Shown here in pieces: positions 19,682-28,974 of a stretch of 64,000 nt of DNA (positions are counted from its first letter, which is position 1; each line of letters opens with the position of its first letter). A model generated the notes under the pieces. The model did no database searches. It was not told the DNA's origin and saw only the letters and a program-made list of their open reading frames with translations. The translations under genes were made by a program, and so were the position numbers. The stretch comes from CAINVV01 sp038323575. Lineage in GTDB: Bacteria; Bacteroidota; Bacteroidia; Bacteroidales; Prolixibacteraceae. Location: NCBI GenBank assembly GCA_038323575.1, contig JBBQHB010000004.1, positions 45,882-109,881 of the forward strand. The letters run 5' to 3'.

Positions 19682-20338
19682 ATGAACTTCAGAAAAATAT
19701 TTGTTTTCATCGTCCTGTTTTGCGCTTCTGGAATGACCAAAATACTTGCCGGGGATAAGGATTTTGGAGTTTGGCTGGATCTGGCTGCAACCAAAAAAAT
19801 CCGTTCTGCTACCTTGGGACTAGTGAGCGAGATCTTAACCAGGGAAAACAGCAACACGTTAAACCGGATCAGTATCGGGCTGAAAGGTGATTACTCGTTT
19901 CTTCCCTGGCTGAGTGCAGGGGCTGGTTACAATTTAATCAATTTTTACCGTACAGGATACCAGGAATTGGCAGACCGGTTCTATTTCCAGGTAGTCCCTT
20001 CCTGGCGCTACAGTAATTTCTACTTCAGTTTCCGCGAAAGGTTACAGGTAACCATGTTTCCGGAAACCAGAACAAATGCCCAAAATTCATTTTACTGGAG
20101 AAATCGGTTTGAAATCAGTTACAAAGAAAACTCATGTAAATTTGAGCCTGTCATGGACCTGGAATCATTATACCATCTGGGAGAATCCGGTCATAACCCG
20201 AATGCAGGGTACCGGATAATTGTTGGAACTAACTATTGTCCATCTAAAAATCAGAAGATTAAAATATATGGAATGTTAACAGACGGGACTATCGTGAGTC
20301 AATACATCTTCGGCGTATCTTGTGAGTTCAAACTTTAA
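19682..20338 (+). CDS. DUF2490 family outer-membrane beta-barrel protein
   Basis: 218 residues from the ATG just before the signal peptide. An earlier in-frame ATG (19634) adds 16 residues without hydrophobic character and is not preferred. After the signal peptide (cleaved near LAG) the sequence has DFGVWLDLAATKKI, SIGLKGDYSFLPWLSAGAGYNL, FYFQVVPSWRYSNFYFSFRERLQ and YWRNRFEISY. These regularly alternating aromatic strands match DUF2490, a small outer-membrane barrel family of unknown function that is common in Bacteroidota. The final strand ends in Phe-Lys-Leu. Confidence 0.8.
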   Translation: MNFRKIFVFIVLFCASGMTKILAGDKDFGVWLDLAATKKIRSATLGLVSEILTRENSNTLNRISIGLKGDYSFLPWLSAGAGYNLINFYRTGYQELADRFYFQVVPSWRYSNFYFSFRERLQVTMFPETRTNAQNSFYWRNRFEISYKENSCKFEPVMDLESLYHLGESGHNPNAGYRIIVGTNYCPSKNQKIKIYGMLTDGTIVSQYIFGVSCEFKL

Positions 20339-20574
20339 TTATAAAAATCCAAGGGTGTGATACATTGGCTAATCTCCATCAATTCGATGAAGACTAACTG
20401 ATGTCCTTTTGGGGATGTTCGTTCGTCCTTCTTTCATTCAACCAGAGGAACCAGTACCTGATAAAGTAGTCAACAACAAAAACGGTGAAAAAGTAATGAA
20501 GGAGGCTGTAGAATCTTTTTTCAAACTGGAAAGGTGATTTTCCGGATAAAAAGGCTCCTTTCCACCCGGCAGAA

Positions 20575-21534
20575 TCACAAAAAAACATTTGTCTGTTCGT
20601 GGCTAAAGTAAGGATCGTCCCATTCTTCTGCTTTCTCATATTGGCTTTCGCTTTCTGATGTCCGGGCTTCATTTTTATAGGCCGCCAGATAAGCCGACGG
20701 CGTAATCTTCATGACTCTTTTGAACTGGTCGTTAAAATGGGACAAATTGTTGAAACCGCTTTCCATACTTGCCCTGGAGATGGTAATATTGTCTGTCAGC
20801 ATCATTCTGCAGGCATTTCCGATCCTTATTTCGTTGAGGAAGGCGGAAAAAGTCTTTCCGGTATGCTTTTTAAAATATCTGCAAAAGGCTGTCGGACAGA
20901 TATTTGCAATATCCGCAACTTCCTCAAGTTTAATTGTTTTGGTGAGATTTAGGATAATATGTTCATGAATCTTGTTGAACCTGTAAAAATCGAACGTGTT
21001 GATTGATTTTGAATAACCCAGGCTCGAATGATATTTAAACTCCTTTGTGTTTGCCATCATATCAAGCAAAATAATGAGCTCGGTAATCCTTTTAATGCCT
21101 GAAAGCTCAAAAATTTTGGAGATCTGCTCCCCGAAAGTTTTCCGGCTTTTGCCAGTGAATTGTAAGCCTCTCTGTGACTTTACCAATAACTCTTTGGTAG
21201 GATTCATCTCCGGCAAATTGATAAAGTTCGCATTGAATATCTCCTTGTCAAACTGTATTATCAACGCTTTCATTCCGGTAGTGGCCTTGCTTTCAAGATA
21301 TTTCCTGTCACTTTTCCACCAGTGGGGTACATTTTCACCAATGATGCTGATCTCACCATCAGCAAAGCGCCTGATTCCATCACCTACGTAACTGGTACCT
21401 GAGCTTTTAACCACGAAAAGGATTTCAATTTCCGGATGAAAGTGCCATGGCACAGTGAAATGGGGCTTTTCTTCATCAAAGAAAATGACCGATTGGGTTG
21501 GTAAGGAATCAAGCTTCTGAAAAAATGGCTTCAT
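20575..21534 (-). CDS. AraC-family transcriptional regulator (cupin + HTH_18), probable inositol regulator
   Basis: 319 residues. The N-terminal ~110 residues form an AraC-type cupin sensor (HFTVPWHFHPEIEILFVVKSSGTSYVGDG, then GEISIIGENVPHWW). Residues ~195-290 are the double helix-turn-helix (LEEVADIANICPTAFCRYFKKHTGKTF and NNLSHFNDQFKRVMKITPSAY). The gene diverges from the inositol transporter and catabolic operon, with 147 bp between the two starts. That region holds a palindrome and a TAnnTTTG element. The geometry supports local control of the inositol genes, probably as an inducer-dependent activator. The ligand is not shown. Confidence 0.88.
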   Translation of the reverse strand: MKPFFQKLDSLPTQSVIFFDEEKPHFTVPWHFHPEIEILFVVKSSGTSYVGDGIRRFADGEISIIGENVPHWWKSDRKYLESKATTGMKALIIQFDKEIFNANFINLPEMNPTKELLVKSQRGLQFTGKSRKTFGEQISKIFELSGIKRITELIILLDMMANTKEFKYHSSLGYSKSINTFDFYRFNKIHEHIILNLTKTIKLEEVADIANICPTAFCRYFKKHTGKTFSAFLNEIRIGNACRMMLTDNITISRASMESGFNNLSHFNDQFKRVMKITPSAYLAAYKNEARTSESESQYEKAEEWDDPYFSHEQTNVFL

Positions 21535-21576
21535 AGCATCTTTGGTTTTAGCAGAAAAAAAAATATAATTTATGAA

Positions 21577-21644
21577 AATGCTAAAATAGCATTACATGTG
21601 GATAAAATGGCAAAAACAATTAGCAAAAAACATAATTAAGTTTG
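21577..21644 (+). promoter_or_regulatory. Operator palindrome and -7 element of the inositol operon
   Basis: In the divergent spacer, AATGCTA (21577-21583), AAA, TAGCATT (21587-21593) form a perfect palindrome. Downstream, TAAGTTTG (21637-21644) matches the Bacteroidota -7 consensus TAnnTTTG exactly. No good -33 TTTG/TTG is present at the expected spacing, which fits a promoter that depends on an activator such as the adjacent AraC protein. Binding is inferred. Confidence 0.5.
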
Positions 21645-21681
21645 GATTGGTAATACATCGAGAAAACTAACTACATTCTGT

Positions 21682-23493
21682 ATGAAACAATTCGCCTTAA
21701 TTGATTGGGCCGTCTTCCTCGGATATGCATCCATCATTATTTTTATCGGATTATGGGTCTCCCGGACGAAAAAGGGAGAGCATAAAACGACTTCAGACTA
21801 TTTCCTGGCCGGACGGTCTCTACCATGGTGGACGATCGGAGCGGCATTGCTTGCTGCAAATATTTCGGCCGAACATTTTATTGCCATGTCTGGCTCGGGA
21901 TATGCAGTTGGTCTGGCAATAGCGGCCTATGAATGGATTGCTGCCATCGTGCTGATTTTCGTCGCCAAATATTTTCTTCCTGTATTTATTAAGAAGGGGA
22001 TCTACACGATGCCACAGTTTTTGGCCCAGCGCTATGATAAAAGGGTTAGTACCATCATGGCAGTATTTTGGGTACTGGTCTATATTTTCGTCAACATGAC
22101 AGCGGTTCTTTATCTGGGAGCCCTGGCGATGGAACGAATTATCGGGGTACCAATGGTTTACGGGATTATCGGATTCTCATTCTTTTCAGCTGTTTATTCC
22201 TTGTGGGGCGGAATGAAAGCGATTGCCTGGACCGATGTAATCAATGTTATTGTGCTGATATTCGGAGGATTGGTGACGACCTTTTTGGCTGTCAGCGCTT
22301 TGGGTGTAGATCATGGCTTTATATCCGGTTTTACGGAACTGATCCAAAAAGCTCCCCAGAAATTTCACATGATAATTGAAAAGGGGACGGTTTTTGTACC
22401 GGATGGTTCAGGTGGTAAAAAAGATGCATTCCTGGATCTGCCCGGATTAGGGGTCGTGCTTGGCTCAATGTGGCTGACCAACATGGCCTTTTGGGGATTT
22501 AACCAGTTTATCATTCAGCGCGGCCTGGCCGGAAAAAGCCTGAAGGAGGCCCAGTATGGGGTCATATTTGCCGGATATCTTAAATTATTGATTCCGGTTT
22601 TGGTTGTTCTTCCCGGCATTGCTGCTTTTGCGCTAGGAGCGGATCTGGCTAAATCCGATGAAGCATATCCATGGCTGCTCAGCAATATTGTTCCTGTTGG
22701 GATTAAAGGACTTGCTTTTTCTGCGATTGCTGCGGCCGCTGTTTCAGCGCTTAGCTCCATTGTCAACAGTGTTTCTACTGTATTTACCATGGATATCTAT
22801 AAAGCCCATTTCCGGAAAAAAACAGAGGACAGGAAATTGGTAATTGTCGGGAGGATTGCAGCCCTAATTGCCCTGATCATTGCGACCTGCGTCGCACCCC
22901 AGCTGAGAACGCTGGATCAGGCCTATCAATATATCCAGGAATACACAGGTTATATTTATCCCGGTGAGTTTCTGATCTTCTTCTGCGGTCTTTTCTGGCG
23001 AAAGTCGAAGGCAACAGCTGCTGTGTGGGTTGCCTTGCTTACCATTCCGTTGGGAATCCTCCTCAAAATTATTAACCCACAACTCCCTTTCATTCTGAGA
23101 ATCGGCTATGTATTCATCATTCTCAGCGTGGTTATGGTCGGATTAAGCCTGCTGGACAAAACACACAACATTGAGAATCAGTTTGGTAATGACCTATCCA
23201 GGCGTAAAACGCTGAAACTGGGATGGAGAATCATATCTGTTGCAGCATTTGTGGGCGTGGTTGCAGCCTTCTTTGTAGTGCCAATGCGGAATCTCGCACT
23301 GGAAGCAATCTATGTACTTGTTACCGGATTCATCCTCATCGGGTTCATCCTGGTCCTAAATACCACTAACCGGACCATGGATGAAAATGGGCTAATCATC
23401 GAAAGGTCCCTGTTTAAAACTACTGACACTTTTAACATAGCGGCTATCGGTATCTGCGGGATATTGGGGACGCTGTACTACTTGTTCTGGTAA
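21682..23493 (+). CDS. Sodium/solute symporter (SSS/SGLT family), probable inositol uptake
   Basis: 603 residues, about 14 predicted transmembrane helices. SSS family landmarks are present: SDYFLAGRSLPWWTIGAALLAANI and SAEHFIAMSGSGYA near the N-terminus, GMKAIAWTDVINVIVL in the middle, and AAAAVSALSSIVNSVSTVFTMDIY in the conserved helix region that carries the second sodium site. It is the first gene of the inositol operon. SGLT-type relatives take up sugars or myo-inositol with sodium, so inositol is the likely substrate from context. 92 bp separate it from iolB. Confidence 0.88.
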   Translation: MKQFALIDWAVFLGYASIIIFIGLWVSRTKKGEHKTTSDYFLAGRSLPWWTIGAALLAANISAEHFIAMSGSGYAVGLAIAAYEWIAAIVLIFVAKYFLPVFIKKGIYTMPQFLAQRYDKRVSTIMAVFWVLVYIFVNMTAVLYLGALAMERIIGVPMVYGIIGFSFFSAVYSLWGGMKAIAWTDVINVIVLIFGGLVTTFLAVSALGVDHGFISGFTELIQKAPQKFHMIIEKGTVFVPDGSGGKKDAFLDLPGLGVVLGSMWLTNMAFWGFNQFIIQRGLAGKSLKEAQYGVIFAGYLKLLIPVLVVLPGIAAFALGADLAKSDEAYPWLLSNIVPVGIKGLAFSAIAAAAVSALSSIVNSVSTVFTMDIYKAHFRKKTEDRKLVIVGRIAALIALIIATCVAPQLRTLDQAYQYIQEYTGYIYPGEFLIFFCGLFWRKSKATAAVWVALLTIPLGILLKIINPQLPFILRIGYVFIILSVVMVGLSLLDKTHNIENQFGNDLSRRKTLKLGWRIISVAAFVGVVAAFFVVPMRNLALEAIYVLVTGFILIGFILVLNTTNRTMDENGLIIERSLFKTTDTFNIAAIGICGILGTLYYLFW

Positions 23494-23585
23494 GGGCATA
23501 GGCATGGGGCATGGGGCGCAGAGGACAGAGACTGAAGACCGGAAGACAATACAACAGGCAATTGAGCATACGATAAATTCAAAAA

Positions 23586-24485
23586 ATGATGATAAAAGAA
23601 AATAAATGTCCACTCCTGGCTAAATCTGATCCTCAAATGGAATGCTATCAGAGCATCAGTTCTGCGGATGCCGGCTGGACTCATTTGAATATGGAGGCCC
23701 GGATTATCAAAAAAGGAGAATCCTGGTATGGATACACCGGAATGAATGAATATGTTTTTGTTTTGATGGGAGGTAATTTCAGTGCGGAAACTTCAGCAGG
23801 AAATTGGCAGACAATCAATGGCAGGAAAGATGTTTTCAGTGGATTGCCTCATGGTTTGTACCTTCCGACCAACACGACATTTGCCATCACTGCAACAAGT
23901 GATCTGCTTGATCTGGCCTGCAGCTGGTGCGAAAGCGACCAACATCATCCTGCACAGTTTATCACACCCGCTGATGTGGTGAAAATGGAAACTGAATACC
24001 GCGGGGGAGACAATGCCAGCAGGCAGATCAACAGAATTCTGCCTCCCGGCTCAAAATGCCACCGCCTTGTTTGTGTGGAAGTTTATACTCCTTCAGGAAA
24101 CTGGAGTTCATTTCCTGCACACAAACATGATATCCGGAAAGTTGATCCCATAACTGGGAAGCTTCTAGAGACAATGCTGGAAGAGATTTATTTTTACAAA
24201 ATCGATAAACCCCAGGGATTTGCTTTACAAAAGGTATATACCGACGACAGAAGCCTGGACGAGATTGCGGAAGCGCGAAACAATGATGTGGTATTGGTGC
24301 CTAAAGGCTACCATCCTGTCATCGCCGGACACGGATACAACGTGTACTACCTGAATTTCCTTGCAGGCAGCGATCAAAGCCTGGCCAGCAGCGATGATCC
24401 GGACCACAAATGGATCTACGGAACCTGGAAAGGAATGGATCCGCGGATTCCGATGGTAACGATCGACATGAATAAGCAGTCATAA
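23586..24485 (+). CDS. iolB: 5-deoxy-glucuronate isomerase
   Basis: 299 residues. It converts 5-deoxy-D-glucuronate to 2-deoxy-5-keto-D-gluconate in myo-inositol catabolism. The two-cupin fold shows the family metal-binding signatures in the C-terminal cupin: SSFPAHKHD, EEIYFYKI, and VVLVPKGYHPV followed by GYNVYYLNFLAG. The N-terminal half has GESWYGYTGMNEYVFVLMGG. The length and the order of blocks are normal for IolB. The start codon is followed at once by a second ATG, and either may be used. It lies in the operon between the transporter and the transaldolase-like gene. Confidence 0.92.
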   Translation: MMIKENKCPLLAKSDPQMECYQSISSADAGWTHLNMEARIIKKGESWYGYTGMNEYVFVLMGGNFSAETSAGNWQTINGRKDVFSGLPHGLYLPTNTTFAITATSDLLDLACSWCESDQHHPAQFITPADVVKMETEYRGGDNASRQINRILPPGSKCHRLVCVEVYTPSGNWSSFPAHKHDIRKVDPITGKLLETMLEEIYFYKIDKPQGFALQKVYTDDRSLDEIAEARNNDVVLVPKGYHPVIAGHGYNVYYLNFLAGSDQSLASSDDPDHKWIYGTWKGMDPRIPMVTIDMNKQS

Positions 24486-24525
24486 TTTTCTGAATTTGGA
24501 TTCTTTTACGATAAAAACATACAAT

Positions 24526-25602
24526 ATGACAAACAAAACAAAAATGCAGCTCACCAGTGAGACTGGGACAGAGTTCTGGAATGATTCGTGCAGCGTCATC
24601 GAATTATCTGATGCGGTTTCGCAGGGTGCTGTCGGAGCTACTTCTAATCCGTTGATCGTTTACAATGTTATTTCTCAGGAAAAAGAGATCTGGAAGGATA
24701 CGCTTCAGGCTATCATTAAAGATAATCCGTCAGATTCAGAAGATGATATTGCATGGAAACTCATTGAGGCTATAGGAATTAAAGCGGCAAAAATTCTGGA
24801 AGGAGTATTTCATGCAAATAACGGAAAAAAGGGAAGATTATCCCTGCAGGTGAATCCTATGCACTTCCGCAATACTGAAAAAATGATAGAACATGCCAAA
24901 CACCTGGCAAAACTGGCTCCCAACATTGCAATAAAAGCACCTTGCGTCAGCGCCGGGCTTGACGCTATAGAGGAAATAACTGCATTGGGAATATGCGTAA
25001 ATGTAACTGTCTCATTCAGTGTACCTCAAGTAATTATTGCTGCGGAACGAATCGAACGTGGACTGAAACGGGCAGAGGCAAACGGAATAAATACTGAAAA
25101 TTTTACTCCTTATGTAACCATGATGGTAGGCCGGTTGGATGATCAGTTAAAAAGAGTCATGGCAAGGGATAGAATTTCCATTGATCCCGGATATCTTGAA
25201 TGGGCAGGCGTTGCAGCCTTTAAAAAGGCCTATCAGTTTTTTAAAGAACGGGGATACCACAGCAAACTTCTGGTTGCTGCGTTCCGTAACCACATGCAAT
25301 GGTCTGAATTTCTGGGCGGAGATGTGGTGTTATCCATGCCTCATGAATGGTGGACACAATACAACAATTCTGATATTGAAGTCATACCACGCATGAATAT
25401 TCCGGTAAGGCAAGAAATTATCGACGGGCTATACTCAAAATTTAATGATTTCCGCATTGCCTTTGACGAGGATGGGATGAAGGAACCGGATTTTGTTCAT
25501 TTTGGATCTACCATCCATACACTGAATCAGTTTAATACAGGATATCAAAATCTTCTCACCTTCGTTAGGGAACGAATTCTAGCATCATATGAAAACAATT
25601 AG
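24526..25602 (+). CDS. Transaldolase-family protein embedded in the inositol operon
   Basis: 358 residues from the ATG. A TTG 30 bp earlier (24496) is possible. TIM-barrel transaldolase landmarks are present: Asp20 (WNDS), Asn41 in GATSNPLIV, Lys137 in NIAIKAPC (the Schiff-base position) and Thr161/Ser163 in VNVTVSFS. The position of the catalytic Glu of TalB is Gln109 here (LSLQVNP), which marks a distinct subfamily. It lies between iolB and iolD and overlaps iolD by 14 bp, so it belongs to the pathway. The cluster has no iolC kinase and no iolJ aldolase. The inferred reaction is transfer of the dihydroxyacetone unit from 2-deoxy-5-keto-gluconate to glyceraldehyde-3-phosphate, releasing malonate semialdehyde. 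This is untested. Confidence 0.8.
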   Translation: MTNKTKMQLTSETGTEFWNDSCSVIELSDAVSQGAVGATSNPLIVYNVISQEKEIWKDTLQAIIKDNPSDSEDDIAWKLIEAIGIKAAKILEGVFHANNGKKGRLSLQVNPMHFRNTEKMIEHAKHLAKLAPNIAIKAPCVSAGLDAIEEITALGICVNVTVSFSVPQVIIAAERIERGLKRAEANGINTENFTPYVTMMVGRLDDQLKRVMARDRISIDPGYLEWAGVAAFKKAYQFFKERGYHSKLLVAAFRNHMQWSEFLGGDVVLSMPHEWWTQYNNSDIEVIPRMNIPVRQEIIDGLYSKFNDFRIAFDEDGMKEPDFVHFGSTIHTLNQFNTGYQNLLTFVRERILASYENN

Positions 25603-27448
25603 ATTAACTGTCGGACAAGCAGTTGTACAATTCCTGAAAAACCAGTATGTCGAACGTGATGGAATAGAAACACCCTTCTTTGCCGGGTGTCTCGGAATAT
25701 TCGGTCACGGTATCGTTGCGGGTGTAGGACAAGGGCTGATGCAAAATACCGACTTCCGGTACTTTATGACCCGAAATGAACAGTCATCTGTCCACATCGC
25801 AATGGCTTATGCCAAAATGAAAAACCGTTTGGGCACCTTTGCCTGTATCTCTTCTATCGGTCCGGGTGCGACCAACATGATCACCGGTGCAGCCTGCGCT
25901 ACAATCAACCGTTTGCCGGTTCTTATCATTCCCGGAGATATTTTCGCCACAAGGAATGTAGCGCCGGTTCTCCAGCAACTTGAATCCCCATCAACGCAGG
26001 ATATTTCCGTCAACGACTGTTTCAAGCCTGTTTCTAAATATTGGGACAGGATTAACCGGCCTGAACAGCTGATCACTTCTTTGCCCGAAGTGATGCGGGT
26101 GCTTACTTCACCTTCGGAAACAGGTGCAGTTACACTTGCTTTACCGCAGGATGTTCAGGCCGAGGCATTTGATTTTCCCCAGGAGCTGTTCCGTAAACGG
26201 GTATGGAAAATTGCCAGGCCAAGAGCTGACAAACATTTGCTGGAAGCGTCTGTTTCCCTGGTCAGGGCATCCAAAAAACCGGTCATCATTGCCGGCGGAG
26301 GTGTTATCTACAGCGAGGCAACCGAAATACTGAAGAAACTGGCTGATCAGACAGGAATCCCGGTTGCCGAAACTTTCGCGGGAAAAGGATCACTGCCCTA
26401 CAACCATCCTTCGAACCTGGGCGCCGTCGGAGCAACAGGAACACCCGGCGCCAATGAATTCACTGAAAATGCTGATCTGGTAATCGGGATTGGAACCCGC
26501 TACAGTGATTTTACAACCGCCTCCAAAACTGCTTTCCAAAATCCGGATGTGAAATTTATCAACATTAATATTGCTGAATTCGATTCATCCAAACATTCCG
26601 CATTCCCGCTGACAGCCGATGCAAGAGCTTGTTTGGAAGAGCTGACCGGGCTGCTCGGAGATTACAAGGTTTCTGACGGATACGCTGCAAAGGCAGCCTT
26701 GCTGAACAATAACTGGGACAAGCAGGTTTCTGAATTTTATAAAGTATCAGGTGAAATCCCCGTAAAACAGGTCGAAGTGGTAGGCGCCGTGAATGATTTC
26801 GCCCGACCCCGCGATGTGGTGCTGTGCGCCGCAGGAAGTTTGCCCGGCGATCTGCACAAGCTTTGGCGCACCCTCGATCCCAAAGGTTTCCACCTCGAAT
26901 ACGGTTATTCAACCATGGGATATGAACTGTCTGCCGGCATAGGCGCCAAAATGGCTTGTCCCGACCGCGAAATTTATGTCATGGTGGGTGACGGCAACTA
27001 CCTGATGATGAACAACGAAATTGTGACTGCTATCCAGGAGGGAATAAAATTCACGGTCATTTTACTGAATAACAATGGATTTGCAAGTATCGGCGGATTG
27101 TCGCAATCTATCGGTTCCCAAAGATTTGGTACCAAATACAGGTATAGGGATGAAGAGACCGGACTTTTGACCGGAGAAATCCTGCCGGTTGATTTTGCAC
27201 AGAATGCAAGAAGTTTGGGCGCACATGTGATTGAAACCCACGATATAGATTCCCTGAAAGCAGCGCTGGCCGAGGCAAAACTTCAGTCAAAAACTACCGT
27301 GATTACCATAGAAACCAATCTCACCAAGGACATCCCCGGTTATGCCTGGTGGGAAGTCGCTATCGCTGAAGTTTCTGAAATTGACACGGTTCAGAAAGCC
27401 AGGGCAGAATACGAAGAACACAAAAAGAGACAAAGGTACTACCTGTAA
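25589..27448 (+). CDS. iolD: 3D-(3,5/4)-trihydroxycyclohexane-1,2-dione hydrolase (ThDP)
   Basis: 619 residues. IolD opens the cyclohexane ring of the diketo intermediate to give 5-deoxy-glucuronate. It shows the three ThDP-enzyme domains: the N-terminal PYR domain (FFAGCLGIFGHG, MTRNEQSSVHIAMAYAKM, SSIGPGATNMITGAA), the central domain (KKPVIIAGGGVIYSEA, GIGTRYSDFTTAS), and the C-terminal PP domain with the ThDP motif GDGNYLMMNNEIVTAIQEG followed by NNNG. The length is normal. Its start lies inside the end of the transaldolase gene, and mmsA follows 10 bp after its stop, so the genes are tightly coupled. Confidence 0.93.
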   Translation: MKTIRLTVGQAVVQFLKNQYVERDGIETPFFAGCLGIFGHGIVAGVGQGLMQNTDFRYFMTRNEQSSVHIAMAYAKMKNRLGTFACISSIGPGATNMITGAACATINRLPVLIIPGDIFATRNVAPVLQQLESPSTQDISVNDCFKPVSKYWDRINRPEQLITSLPEVMRVLTSPSETGAVTLALPQDVQAEAFDFPQELFRKRVWKIARPRADKHLLEASVSLVRASKKPVIIAGGGVIYSEATEILKKLADQTGIPVAETFAGKGSLPYNHPSNLGAVGATGTPGANEFTENADLVIGIGTRYSDFTTASKTAFQNPDVKFININIAEFDSSKHSAFPLTADARACLEELTGLLGDYKVSDGYAAKAALLNNNWDKQVSEFYKVSGEIPVKQVEVVGAVNDFARPRDVVLCAAGSLPGDLHKLWRTLDPKGFHLEYGYSTMGYELSAGIGAKMACPDREIYVMVGDGNYLMMNNEIVTAIQEGIKFTVILLNNNGFASIGGLSQSIGSQRFGTKYRYRDEETGLLTGEILPVDFAQNARSLGAHVIETHDIDSLKAALAEAKLQSKTTVITIETNLTKDIPGYAWWEVAIAEVSEIDTVQKARAEYEEHKKRQRYYL

Positions 27449-27458
27449 ATTAAAAATC

Positions 27459-28928
27459 ATGAAAATTCTAAAAAATTACATCAATGGTCAATGGGTTGAT
27501 AGCAGGGGAACAACATTCCTGGATGTTATCAATCCTGCAACAGGACTATCAATTGCGAAGGTTCCTGCCGGAACTGCTGATGACATTGTAGATGCAGCAA
27601 ATGCAGCGCATGAAGCAGCGGGTGCGTGGCGGAATACTCCAGCAACGCTGCGGGTCCAGTATCTTTTCAAAATGAAACAGATACTGGAGTCCAATACTGA
27701 TCTGATTGCTGAGATCTGTACCATGGAGTGCGGGAAAACATTTGCCGAATCCAAGGCCGAGATGACCCGTGCAGTCGAAAACATTGAGGTGGCCTGCGGT
27801 ATTCCAACCCTTATGCAGAGCGTTTTTTCGGAAGATATTGCCACGGGTGTTGACGAATTTGTGATACGTCAGCCACTGGGAGTTGGAGCCTGTATCACTC
27901 CGTTTAACTTTCCGATTATGATCCCTTTCTGGTTCATGCCCTATGCCATTGCCTGTGGAAATACCTATATCATTAAGCCTTCGGAAAAAGTTCCGATGAC
28001 CATGACGAAAATTTTCGAACTTTTTGAGTCGGTCAATCTGCCCAAAGGTGTATTGAACATGGTTCAAGGAGGCAAAGAAACTGTTGATGCCATACTCGAA
28101 CATCCGTTCATCCCGGCCATTAGTTTTGTAGGTTCAACTCCTGTTGCCAAACATGTTTACCAGACGGGAGCTTTATACGGGAAAAGAGTTCAGTCTCAGG
28201 GCGGCGCAAAAAACGCAGTGGTGGTGATGCCTGACGCAGATGAGGAAACAACTGTAAAGATCATTACAGACAGCGCATTCGGATGTGCCGGACAACGGTG
28301 TCTCGCTGCATCGGTGGTAATAACTGTTGGAACGGCAGCTGAAACCATTCCTGCCAAATTGATTGCCCTGGCCCGGACCAAAAGAACCGGATACGGCATG
28401 GCATCCGATGTAGACATGGGGCCGGTCATCACCCGGGAGAGCAAAGACCGGATCGAATCCCTTATCCAAAAGGGAATAGACGAAGGGGCCGAACTTTTGC
28501 TGGACGGCCGTGAGGTAGCAGTTCCTGGTTTTGATGAAGGTTATTTCATTGGGCCGACCATACTCGGGAATGTTGGTACAACCAGTCAGTTATACCAGAC
28601 AGAAATTTTCGGGCCTGTTCTGAGCATCGTTCATGCCGGTACACTGGATGAGGCCATTGAGATCATCAACATGAATCGTTATGGTAACTCGGCCTGTATT
28701 TTCACCAGGAGCGGTGCAGCCGCGCGGAAATTCCGTCGCAATACGTTTGCGGGAAACATCGGGGTAAATATCGGGGTGGCGGCGCCGATGGCGTTCTTCC
28801 CGTTCAGCGGGTGGAAAGACAGTTTCTTTGGCGATCTGCATGGCCAGTCATCCCATGCCGTTGAATTCTATACGCAGACAAAGGTCGTTATAGAACGCTG
28901 GGACGACGAATGGAATAGAAAATTTTAA
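27459..28928 (+). CDS. mmsA: Methylmalonate/malonate-semialdehyde dehydrogenase (acylating)
   Basis: 489 residues from the ATG after iolD. A longer frame starting inside iolD is not credible. This is a CoA-acylating aldehyde dehydrogenase of the MmsA/IolA type. N-terminal NYINGQWVDS, the NAD fold ITPFNFPIMIPFWFMPYAIACGNT, GSTPVAKHVY, QGGAKNAVVVMPDAD, and the catalytic Cys in FGCAGQRCLA are all present, as is the C-terminal FFPFSGWKDSFFGDLHGQ. In the inositol pathway it turns malonate semialdehyde into acetyl-CoA plus CO2. Its presence implies that the operon does produce malonate semialdehyde, which matters for interpreting the transaldolase. The equivalent name in inositol operons is iolA. 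Confidence 0.93.
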   Translation: MKILKNYINGQWVDSRGTTFLDVINPATGLSIAKVPAGTADDIVDAANAAHEAAGAWRNTPATLRVQYLFKMKQILESNTDLIAEICTMECGKTFAESKAEMTRAVENIEVACGIPTLMQSVFSEDIATGVDEFVIRQPLGVGACITPFNFPIMIPFWFMPYAIACGNTYIIKPSEKVPMTMTKIFELFESVNLPKGVLNMVQGGKETVDAILEHPFIPAISFVGSTPVAKHVYQTGALYGKRVQSQGGAKNAVVVMPDADEETTVKIITDSAFGCAGQRCLAASVVITVGTAAETIPAKLIALARTKRTGYGMASDVDMGPVITRESKDRIESLIQKGIDEGAELLLDGREVAVPGFDEGYFIGPTILGNVGTTSQLYQTEIFGPVLSIVHAGTLDEAIEIINMNRYGNSACIFTRSGAAARKFRRNTFAGNIGVNIGVAAPMAFFPFSGWKDSFFGDLHGQSSHAVEFYTQTKVVIERWDDEWNRKF

Positions 28929-28974
28929 TTCGGATTTGAAAATCAAATATCATATCAACCTAAATGAATCAAAA

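Noticed and set aside
20394..20672. 92-residue minus-strand frame downstream of the AraC gene
   Set aside because: It overlaps the AraC C-terminus in another frame and has no family-like features.
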